Source of the DNA: Chryseobacterium sp.
GTDB lineage: Bacteria > Bacteroidota > Bacteroidia > Flavobacteriales > Weeksellaceae
Assembly: GCA_003852805.1 (NCBI GenBank)
Contig: RDDY01000158.1
Span: forward strand, 1-18,217
Direction of reading: 5' to 3'
Length of the DNA: 18,217 nucleotides
The notes under the pieces are model-generated. The model was not told the origin of the DNA. It was given only the letters and a program-made list of their open reading frames with translations, and ran no database searches. The position numbers were made by a program, and so were the translations under genes. Within the stretch, counting starts at the first letter, position 1. Each line of letters opens with the position of its first letter. Shown here piece after piece: positions 6,455 through 13,091 of the stretch.

Positions 6455-6502
6455 ACAGCAGCTAAAGAAAACAGCCGTTACTGCTATGCTTAACGGCTGT
6501 TT
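6455..6502 (-). terminator. Terminator of the phosphorylase-like gene
   Basis: AAACAGCCGTTA (6469-6480) and TAACGGCTGTTT (6491-6502) pair perfectly over 12 bp around a 10-base loop. On the minus strand the stem runs into TTTTCTTTAG. It lies just after the stop codon at 6521. Confidence 0.85.
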
Positions 6503-6520
6503 ATCGATAGGTTTACTAAT

Positions 6521-8224
6521 CTATTCGGCCTTGACTGAGGTCAACTCAATTTTCTTTGCAGATGCGGTCAATATCTTCTCCAAAATGCGCTTGGTGATCA
6601 GATAGGTAGGTTTCACGCCGGTAAGTCCCAAACCTCCGCTGGAAAGCGTGCTGCCCGTTTCCAACGGATTGTCCGAAGCGTAGTAAGCATAAGCAACGGA
6701 CAGGTCTTCGCCGATGTGGTGCCGAATCTTGGAGGCCACCTGTATCGCTTTTTGGTAGTGCGCACCCTCCATCTCCAGTCCGATGGCGTTCCACGAAGTG
6801 TTCATGAAATAGGAGAGGATGTCTTTGTTCTGAAGCGAGGTGCCTAAAACTGTAATCATGTTGCCCTCGAAGGCCCGCAACTCATCGTCTTCAAAATCTT
6901 CTTTTTTAAGGATGTTGTCGAAAACATAGTTATCGGCGGTTCCTTCAAAAACGTGCGAAGTAGGAATCATGATATCGCCTTTTTCGCCCGTCAATATTCC
7001 GGCCTTGCCCATGATGGAAATGGATCTGACTTTCATCTTAAAACTCAACTCCGGAGTTTCGTATGGCTTCAGCAATTCGTCCATGATCTCGAAAGCTTGT
7101 TCACCGAAAGCGTAATCAAAGACAATAATCACATCCTCGCCCGAATATCCGTGTTTGTTGAAATGGGTGTTCTTAAGACTGACTTTGGATAAATCAATGA
7201 TTTGAACATCTATATTGCTGCCGCTTTTGTCGTTGATGTAAACCAACCCCTGCTCCAATGCATAAGAAGAGATATTCTGTCTCAGTTCGGGGTTGTTGCT
7301 GATTTCGCCGTAAAGTGCGTAATCCACCTCATCGGCGGCACCGGCTTTCAAAGCATCATTGGCATAAAGCATATTCTTCACACTGTGCATGTTGGCGCTG
7401 ATGATGTGTAACGGCCTGCGGTGCAGTTCGTGGGCTACCAAAGTTTCCTTCAATGTGTTTGCCCACTTTTCACCGAAGAAATGGTGGCCGACACGTTCTT
7501 TCAATATCGAGCTGAAATAAATCTCGCGCTGGCGTACTTCTTTCCAATCTTCCACGCTTACTTGCCCCAGCCAATAAACGATTTTGAAGAGACGGTCGGG
7601 GTTGTTGTCGTCTCCGAAGTTGTTATATGCTTCCAGCGTTTCGTCAAAAGTACGACCCAAAAGTGCCGACAGGTGAATCAGCGCCACTTCTTTTTCTTTA
7701 CGCGAAAATTTCTTCTCGCCTTTGGCCACTTCTTCTATGATTTTCCAAATGCGCTTCGGGCGGCCGTTTTCTTCCATGTTAAATCCCAAATCGCGGATCT
7801 TGTCGGCTTCTATATATAAAAAGGTAAGGTGGGTCAGAATATCATAGATCTCTGAGCGGCCCAGCAACACCTCTATGTTCATTTGGTGTTTATCTATGCG
7901 GTAGCAGTTTCGGCGGCGCTTCTTCGGCACAATCGGCTCAAAGCTCGCTTTTTGGAAACCCTCGTCAGAAGTCAGGTGAATGAAAGCGCATTCCTCAATG
8001 CCTTCCGGCAGACGATCCAATACATAAAGCAAACCGTTCAGTTCCACCTTGTTTGTCACGCTCATGCTGCCGTAGATCTCGGGTTGTATGGTCATCAGCA
8101 GTTTACGCAGTGATTCGCCGGACACGCCTGAGGGTTTAAAAAAACCTCTGTAAAAGAGGTGACGCATACTTACATACAGCCTTTCGATGGCTTCTGTTGT
8201 TTCTCTTGCTCTGGAATTTGCCAT
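6521..8224 (-). CDS. Uncharacterised Bacteroidota protein with nucleoside-phosphorylase-like C-terminal domain
   Basis: A 567-residue protein without signal peptide, so probably cytoplasmic. I know similar Bacteroidota proteins only as a domain of unknown function (possibly DUF6909; not certain). Residues about 1-330 are largely helical and I cannot assign them; they contain LYVSMRHLFYRGFFKPSGVS and HRRPLHIISANMHSVKNM. Residues about 365-550 look like the NP-I (purine nucleoside phosphorylase/AMP nucleosidase) fold: GKAG (406-409) followed by GDIMIPT (416-422), EMEGA (484-488) and ASDNPL with D518, in the right order and spacing. A nucleosidase or phosphorylase activity is therefore inferred, not shown. 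Start choice: an ATG at 8278 would be upstream of the -7 box (8241-8248) and an ATG at 8239 touches it, whereas ATG 8224 (MANSRARETTEAIERLY) lies 16 bases past the box. It has its own promoter and terminator. Confidence 0.8.
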   Translation of the reverse strand: MANSRARETTEAIERLYVSMRHLFYRGFFKPSGVSGESLRKLLMTIQPEIYGSMSVTNKVELNGLLYVLDRLPEGIEECAFIHLTSDEGFQKASFEPIVPKKRRRNCYRIDKHQMNIEVLLGRSEIYDILTHLTFLYIEADKIRDLGFNMEENGRPKRIWKIIEEVAKGEKKFSRKEKEVALIHLSALLGRTFDETLEAYNNFGDDNNPDRLFKIVYWLGQVSVEDWKEVRQREIYFSSILKERVGHHFFGEKWANTLKETLVAHELHRRPLHIISANMHSVKNMLYANDALKAGAADEVDYALYGEISNNPELRQNISSYALEQGLVYINDKSGSNIDVQIIDLSKVSLKNTHFNKHGYSGEDVIIVFDYAFGEQAFEIMDELLKPYETPELSFKMKVRSISIMGKAGILTGEKGDIMIPTSHVFEGTADNYVFDNILKKEDFEDDELRAFEGNMITVLGTSLQNKDILSYFMNTSWNAIGLEMEGAHYQKAIQVASKIRHHIGEDLSVAYAYYASDNPLETGSTLSSGGLGLTGVKPTYLITKRILEKILTASAKKIELTSVKAE

Positions 8225-8240
8225 AAATAATGCTTTCATG

Positions 8241-8248
8241 CAAAGATA
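8241..8248 (-). promoter_or_regulatory. -7 promoter box of the phosphorylase-like gene
   Basis: The minus strand reads TATCTTTG, an exact TAnnTTTG match, 16 bases before ATG 8224. It decides the start choice for that gene. Confidence 0.65.
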
Positions 8249-8330
8249 ACAATATCCGGTTTGCCGTCGGTTGTTCATGCTTGCGGCTTCTTTATTGCAG
8301 CATTAAATTTTCGTCATATAAGAAGAGAGG

Positions 8331-8394
8331 GCCGGCTGTCCGCTGTATCTTTCCTCCGCTGCGCTCCGGAAAAGGATGTCGCTGCCATCCGGGC
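8331..8394. repeat. Structured intergenic element (possible Bacteroidota dispersed repeat)
   Basis: Nested pairing is visible. GCCGG (8331-8335) pairs with CCGGGC (8389-8394, one bulge). CTTT plus TCCG (8349-8358, CC bulge) pairs with CGGAAAAG (8367-8374). GGATG (8374-8378) pairs with CATCC (8386-8390); this last stem competes with the first. The core pattern GGCTGTCCGCTGTATCTTT ... AAAAGGAT ... ATCCGGGCT resembles an element I recall from many Flavobacteriales intergenic regions; no search was made. Confidence 0.5.
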
Positions 8395-8480
8395 TGAGAT
8401 CACGTGCCGTTTTTTGATGAACATCGGCCGCTCCCCATAATGGCTATGCTGCTGCCAAACTATATTATTTTATGATTACA

Positions 8481-8533
8481 CCCTATAAATTTTAGGGGTA
8501 TATGACAACTAAAATGCATTTTGCGTAAATTTG
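8481..8533 (+). promoter_or_regulatory. glnN promoter with two palindromic candidate operators
   Basis: TAAATTTG (8526-8533) is an exact -7 box 19 bases before the glnN ATG. No -33 TTG is found. Instead there is a perfect 12-bp palindrome AAAATGCATTTT (8511-8522) three bases upstream of the box, and an inverted repeat CCCTA-N7-TAGGG (8481-8497) further up. Confidence 0.6.
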
Positions 8534-8552
8534 CCCCAGTAAAAACCACCCG

Positions 8553-10748
8553 ATGTCTACACTTAGATTCAAAGCACTCTCCGAACTGCCTTTCCGCGAC
8601 TTCCGCCGAGACAACCATGTGCAAGTTCCTTGCAAACTGTCAGACCTGTACTGCACCAATGTTTTCTCAGAAAACACCATGCGCGAATATCTGGCCAAAG
8701 GAGCCTTCGAGACCATTATGTCTGCCGTTAAAAAGGGCACCAAGATTCCACGCGAAATTGCCGATCAGGTAGCGGTAGCCATGAAAGACTGGGCCATGTC
8801 CAAGGGCGTGACTCATTACACCCACTGGTTCCAGCCGTTGACGGGGACTACTGCCGAGAAGCATGACTCTTTTTTCACACCCATCGAGGGCGACCGTGCC
8901 ATCGAGCGTTTTAGCGGCAATATGCTGATTCAGCAAGAACCTGATGCTTCCTCTTTCCCGAACGGCGGTATCCGCAACACTTTTGAAGCGCGCGGCTATA
9001 CGGCTTGGGACCCTACCTCTCCGGCGTTCGTCATTGGCACCACGCTTTGTATTCCCTCCATATTCATATCTTACACAGGAGAAACGCTCGATTATAAGAC
9101 ACCGTTGCTTCGTGCATTGCAGGCGGTGGATAAGGCCGCGACCGAGGTGGCGCGCTTCTTTGACAAAAATGTGGAAAAGGTAACCGCAACTTTGGGCTGG
9201 GAGCAAGAATATTTCCTGATCGACTCTGCGCTATACCAGTCTCGACCCGATTTGCTGTTCACCGGCCAAACACTGCTCGGTCATGCGTCGGCAAAGGGCC
9301 AGCAGCTGGATGATCATTATTTCGGATCAATTCCTACGCGGGTGATGAACTTTATGAAAGAACTCGAAATCGAGTGTATGAAGCTTGGTATTCCCGTAAC
9401 CACGCGGCATAATGAAGTTGCACCCAATCAGTTCGAACTCGCGCCGATGTTCGAAGAAGCCAACGTTGCCGTCGACCACAATTCATTGTTGATGGATGTG
9501 ATGGCGCGCGTTGCGCATAAGCATCATTTCCACATCCTTTTCCACGAGAAACCGTTTAAAGGAATCAACGGCAGCGGCAAACATAACAACTGGTCACTGT
9601 CTACCGATACGGGGGAGAATCTGTTGAGCCCGGGCAAAAACCCGAAGAAGAACCTGCAGTTCTTGACTTTTTTCATCAATACCATCAAGGCGGTTTATGA
9701 ATATTCGGATCTGTTGCGCGCCGGTATTGCATCGGCCAGTAATGACCACCGTTTGGGTGCCAATGAGGCGCCGCCTGCCATCATTTCCATCTTCATCGGT
9801 TCACAATTGACCAATGTATTGGATGAGTTGGAAAAAATTAAGGAAGGGAAACTGACGCCCGACGAGAAAACAGATCTGAAACTGAACGTCGTCGGTAAGA
9901 TCCCGATGATTCTGTTGGACAATACCGACAGGAACCGTACGTCGCCGTTTGCCTTTACGGGGAATAAATTTGAGATCCGCGCCGTAGGTTCGTCCGCAAA
10001 CTGCGCCGAGGCAATGACGATCATGAATTCGATTGTAGCGAAGCAATTGACCGATTTCCGCAACGAGGTAGAAGCGTTGGTGCGTGACGGACTGAAAAAA
10101 GATGAAGCTATTTTTAATGTGCTGCGCGAATACATCAAGCAATCGAGATCCATTATGTTCGAGGGCGACGGCTATTCGGATGAATGGGCAGAGGAAGCCG
10201 TAGGTCGTGGTCTGAAAAATCTGAAAAATACGCCCGAAGCGCTGAAATGCGAAACCGATGAAAAGTTCATTCAGCTTTACGAGGAGCTAAAGGTATTTAA
10301 CCGTCGCGAGATCGAGGCGCGGAACGAAATCAAATTAGAGAAGTATTCGGCCGTTATCAGCATCGAAGCCAAGGTATTGGCGGATATTGCGCGCAACCAT
10401 ATTGTGCCGTCGGCCATCGGCTACCAAAATCGTCTGATTGAAAACGTGAAGGGTTTGAAAGAAATATTCGGCGACGAAGGTTTACAAGAAGTCGGCGGTG
10501 AGCAGATCAGCCTGATCCGCGAAATCTCTGCGCACATAGCCACGATCAAAAGAAAGGTGGACGAGTTGATCGATAAAAAAGCGGAGGCTACGGAGATGGA
10601 AGACAGACAGGCCCAAGCCGAAGCGTTTTGCTACCGTGTCAAACCGTTGTTTAATGAGATACGTGAAGCATCGGACGCATTGGAAATGCTGGTAGACGAT
10701 GAAATGTGGCCTTTGACAAAATACCGTGAACTGCTCTTCACTCGCTAA
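8553..10748 (+). CDS. glnN: Glutamine synthetase type III
   Basis: Makes glutamine from glutamate, ammonia and ATP, the entry point of nitrogen into biosynthesis. At 731 residues it has the size of the large GSIII class found in Bacteroidota and some cyanobacteria, not the roughly 470-residue GSI. Landmarks in order: an N-terminal GSIII-specific region (FKALSELPFRDF, FSENTMREYL, THYTHWFQPLTG), GWEQEYFLID (metal-binding Glu residues), RHNEVAPNQFELAP, NGSGKHNNWSLS, ANEAPPAI and NRTSPFAFTGNKFEIRAVGSSAN, then a helical C-terminal extension. ATG 8553 gives MSTLRFKALSELPF, a typical start. It is monocistronic, with its own promoter and a terminator. Regulation by nitrogen is expected for the family; the palindromes in its promoter are candidates for this. 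Confidence 0.97.
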   Translation: MSTLRFKALSELPFRDFRRDNHVQVPCKLSDLYCTNVFSENTMREYLAKGAFETIMSAVKKGTKIPREIADQVAVAMKDWAMSKGVTHYTHWFQPLTGTTAEKHDSFFTPIEGDRAIERFSGNMLIQQEPDASSFPNGGIRNTFEARGYTAWDPTSPAFVIGTTLCIPSIFISYTGETLDYKTPLLRALQAVDKAATEVARFFDKNVEKVTATLGWEQEYFLIDSALYQSRPDLLFTGQTLLGHASAKGQQLDDHYFGSIPTRVMNFMKELEIECMKLGIPVTTRHNEVAPNQFELAPMFEEANVAVDHNSLLMDVMARVAHKHHFHILFHEKPFKGINGSGKHNNWSLSTDTGENLLSPGKNPKKNLQFLTFFINTIKAVYEYSDLLRAGIASASNDHRLGANEAPPAIISIFIGSQLTNVLDELEKIKEGKLTPDEKTDLKLNVVGKIPMILLDNTDRNRTSPFAFTGNKFEIRAVGSSANCAEAMTIMNSIVAKQLTDFRNEVEALVRDGLKKDEAIFNVLREYIKQSRSIMFEGDGYSDEWAEEAVGRGLKNLKNTPEALKCETDEKFIQLYEELKVFNRREIEARNEIKLEKYSAVISIEAKVLADIARNHIVPSAIGYQNRLIENVKGLKEIFGDEGLQEVGGEQISLIREISAHIATIKRKVDELIDKKAEATEMEDRQAQAEAFCYRVKPLFNEIREASDALEMLVDDEMWPLTKYRELLFTR

Positions 10749-10785
10749 AAACAAGCGTTTAAAACGTTAAGAAATCTTAATAAAC

Positions 10786-10833
10786 ACAAACCGCAAGTCG
10801 CCAGAAATGGGGATTTGCGGTTTGTTCTTTTTT
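10786..10833 (+). terminator. Terminator of glnN
   Basis: ACAAACCGCAA (10786-10796) and TTGCGGTTTGT (10815-10825) pair perfectly over 11 bp and run into TTCTTTTTT. Confidence 0.92.
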
Positions 10834-10868
10834 AACACAGTGTGTTAAAGTGTTAAAAAGTGTTAAAA
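10832..10868 (+). repeat. GTGTTAAA repeat cluster upstream of the NlpC/P60 gene
   Basis: Three direct copies of GTGTTAAA start at 10842, 10850 and 10860, with an inverted copy TTAACAC at 10832-10838. A further TTAACAC lies at 10952-10958 in the leader of the downstream gene. The spacing of 8-10 bp is near one helical turn, which fits a protein-binding site. Confidence 0.55.
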
Positions 10869-10892
10869 TGCCTTTTTCCTAAAGTCCTTTTC

Positions 10893-10923
10893 TGCTGCGC
10901 AGCAAGAGCAATAAGTATTTTTG
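10893..10923 (+). promoter_or_regulatory. Promoter of the NlpC/P60 lipoprotein gene, with palindrome
   Basis: TATTTTTG (10916-10923) is an exact -7 box, 48 bases before ATG 10972. A perfect 12-bp palindrome TGCTGCGCAGCA lies at 10893-10904, about where a -33 element would be; no TTG is present there. Confidence 0.6.
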
Positions 10924-10971
10924 TATCTGCAATTTTCAAAAAATAAGCATCTTAACACTAAGAAATTATCT

Positions 10972-11625
10972 ATGAAGAAAAGGTTTTTGACCTACGTAGG
11001 TATTGCAATTGCCACGATTTCTCTCCAGTCCTGTGTCAGCAACTACGTAGTATCTGCTCCTGCTAAGTACAAAGACGATGCCAAAACATTCGTCATCAAT
11101 GAAAAAAAATTAGCCGAAGCCAGAGAAGAACTAAATTCCATAGCTGTTACCGACAACAATCCGCAGGCATCATTTGCGATGTTGCAAAGAGCAGAGATGG
11201 AAGAAGCTGTAAAAGCCTCTATAAAGAAATCACAAACCATTGACCAAATCCTTAACGAAGCGCATTCTTACTTGGGCACACCTTACCGCTTGGGCGGTAT
11301 GACGCGCCGAGGAATCGATTGTTCTGCATTCGTTCTTTCGGTTTTTGATGCTGCTGCCGGCAAAGATTTGCCTCGCGTAGCCGCTTCACAAGCCAGAGAA
11401 GGAGACAGAGTAAACCGCGAAGAACTGGAGAAAGGCGACCTGCTTTTCTTTGCAACGAGCGGAGGCAGCAGAATCTCACACGTGGGAATTGTGGAAAATA
11501 TTGATGATGAAGGCAACGTGAAGTTTATTCACGCGGCTACGTCCAAAGGCGTAAGCATCTCGTCACTGAACGAGTCTTATTGGAATGCACGCTTTAAGTT
11601 TGCAAAGAGGGTGATTAATAATTGA
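10972..11625 (+). CDS. NlpC/P60-family cell-wall endopeptidase, lipoprotein
   Basis: A 217-residue protein starting MKKRFLTYVGIAIATISLQSC: a lipoprotein signal peptide with lipobox LQSC, lipidated Cys at residue 21. Residues about 95-215 form an NlpC/P60 domain with the Cys-His-His site visible: D116-C117 in GIDCSAFV, H170 in ISHVGIV and H187 in FIHAAT. Such enzymes cut peptide cross-bridges of peptidoglycan, typically next to D-Glu or diaminopimelate, to allow wall growth (MepS-like). Between signal and domain lies a helical, charged linker. The in-frame TTG at 10921 falls within the -7 box, so ATG 10972 is the start. It faces the elongasome operon, with which it is convergent; a role in wall expansion is inferred from family and neighbours. 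Confidence 0.92.
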   Translation: MKKRFLTYVGIAIATISLQSCVSNYVVSAPAKYKDDAKTFVINEKKLAEAREELNSIAVTDNNPQASFAMLQRAEMEEAVKASIKKSQTIDQILNEAHSYLGTPYRLGGMTRRGIDCSAFVLSVFDAAAGKDLPRVAASQAREGDRVNREELEKGDLLFFATSGGSRISHVGIVENIDDEGNVKFIHAATSKGVSISSLNESYWNARFKFAKRVINN

Positions 11626-11646
11626 TCTCATTATTTACTCATAAAG

Positions 11647-11686
11647 AGCGAGCCGATTTCCTTGGAAATCGGCTCGCTCGCTTTTA
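11647..11686 (+). terminator. Terminator of the NlpC/P60 gene, possibly bidirectional
   Basis: AGCGAGCCGATTTCC (11647-11661) and GGAAATCGGCTCGCT (11664-11678) pair perfectly over 15 bp, followed by CGCTTTT. On the minus strand CTTTAT follows, so it could also stop readthrough from rodA. Confidence 0.85.
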
Positions 11687-11861
11687 GTGGAAAGCGTCAG
11701 ATTATGGAACGACAGTTCTCGCGGCAAGGCGAAATTATGTTTCCCTTATCGGTCATGTACGCAATCATCCATTTATAAGAACAAACGGAACGCTTGAAAG
11801 GTATGGTCAATTGCCGCCAATTGTTTCTCAGCTGGAATCCGTTAAGGACAAATCCTCAAAC

Positions 11862-13091
11862 TTACACCAAGCTGTTTTTGTCGGTATAATTCAGTTTGAA
11901 GAAGATAAAGGTCATGACGGAAAAAGCCAGCAGCGAACTGCCGCCGTAACTGAAATAAGGCAAAGGGATGCCTACCGTCGGGAATAAACCCATGACCATG
12001 CCGAGGTTTATACCGAAATGCATCAACAATACAGAAGCTAAACAGTAGCCGAAAACACGGTTAAACGTAGACTTTTGGCGTTCGGCCAAATAATATATCC
12101 GCGCAATGTAGATGGCGTACGCCAAAACCAACAATGTGCTGCCGACAAAGCCCCATTCTTCGCCTACGGTGCAGAAAATATAGTCGGTGCTCTGTTCGGG
12201 AACAAATTTTCCTTGCGTGACCGAACCTTCCCGATAGCCTTTTCCCCAAAGTCCGCCCGAGCCGATGGCCGTCTTGGAGTACAACAGGTTGTAACCCGAA
12301 GTATCCCTGAAGGCGCGCTCGCCTTTGTATAAAACTTCAATCCGTTCTCGTTGGTGTTTTGGTAAATGCTCCAAGATTGTCGGTGATGCCAAAGCGAAGC
12401 CTCCGAGAAGCAAGACCACACTTGTTCTTTTTATTATCGACAATACATCCCAAGACAAAGTGCGCGCATTCAGCCAAGAATAGATTGCGGCGATCAGCAG
12501 CACACCAAGAGCCACGTAAACAGGCGGCACTGCCAGCGCGAGTAAAAATGCCAGCGCAATTATGAGAAGGATGCTGAAAAAATTGCCGCTGAGTCCTTCT
12601 CTGTACAATGCAATAAAAAATGCCATGAAGACCAGCAATGAGCCCACGTCGGGGATCAAGAGTACAAGTAGCGCAGGAACGCCGATAATGGCGAGAATCG
12701 TCAGTTGGGAACGGCGGTTTTTCATGTCGAAATCACCGCCCGAGATATAGTTGGCCAACATCAATGAGACGCCGATTTTGGCAAACTCCACAGGCTGGAG
12801 ACTTATCGACCCGAAACGATACCAATTCCGCTGACCCAAGACCTCGGTGCCTAAAGGGAACAATCCGGCAAGCAGCACTATCCCGACGACGTAAAAAACA
12901 CCGGCCATGTTCTCGAAGAATTTATTGCGCATGAAGAAGATGATGATTCCCACGAAGACCGAAATACCCAGCCACACCGCCTGCCGTGTGCCGCTACCGG
13001 GGTCTACGCTATAAATATTGGCAACTGCAAAGCTGCAAATAGCCAGATACAGGCCGAGTCCTAATTTGTCGATGCCTTCTGTCCACTTCAT
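11862..13091 (-). CDS. rodA: Rod-shape SEDS peptidoglycan glycosyltransferase
   Basis: Polymerises lipid II glycan strands during side-wall growth, in complex with PBP2. The 409-residue protein has about ten hydrophobic segments. SEDS landmarks are GQRNWYRFGSISLQPVEFAKI (the usual QPSE motif reads QPVE here), PDVGSLLV with D148, and the periplasmic loop VPEQSTDYIFCTVGEEWGF, followed by FPTVGIPLPYFSYGGSS. The ATG overlaps the stop of the PBP2 gene as ATGA, so the two are translationally coupled, which fits their working as a pair. FtsW is the alternative SEDS protein, but the position at the end of the mre cluster and next to PBP2 supports RodA. Confidence 0.95.
   Translation of the reverse strand: MKWTEGIDKLGLGLYLAICSFAVANIYSVDPGSGTRQAVWLGISVFVGIIIFFMRNKFFENMAGVFYVVGIVLLAGLFPLGTEVLGQRNWYRFGSISLQPVEFAKIGVSLMLANYISGGDFDMKNRRSQLTILAIIGVPALLVLLIPDVGSLLVFMAFFIALYREGLSGNFFSILLIIALAFLLALAVPPVYVALGVLLIAAIYSWLNARTLSWDVLSIIKRTSVVLLLGGFALASPTILEHLPKHQRERIEVLYKGERAFRDTSGYNLLYSKTAIGSGGLWGKGYREGSVTQGKFVPEQSTDYIFCTVGEEWGFVGSTLLVLAYAIYIARIYYLAERQKSTFNRVFGYCLASVLLMHFGINLGMVMGLFPTVGIPLPYFSYGGSSLLAFSVMTFIFFKLNYTDKNSLV

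Larger units (their letters stand above)
8249..8552. other. Non-coding stretch between divergent genes
   Basis: No credible coding frame. It holds a structured GC-rich element (about 8331-8394), two small inverted repeats (8481-8497 and 8511-8522) and the glnN -7 box. I see nothing recognisable in 8249-8330 and only weak inverted repeats in 8395-8480. Confidence 0.6.

Noticed and set aside
8225..8278. 18-residue N-terminal extension of the phosphorylase-like protein
   Set aside because: The extension lies upstream of or within the -7 box TATCTTTG, so it would not be on the main transcript.
8405..8425. T-run with GCCG/CGGC near 8405-8425 as a terminator
   Set aside because: The T-run lies inside the would-be loop, not after the stem, so it is not an intrinsic terminator.
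11704..11778. Short plus-strand frame MERQFSRQGEIMFPL...
   Set aside because: Only 24 codons, no ribosome binding site or promoter, and located after a terminator.
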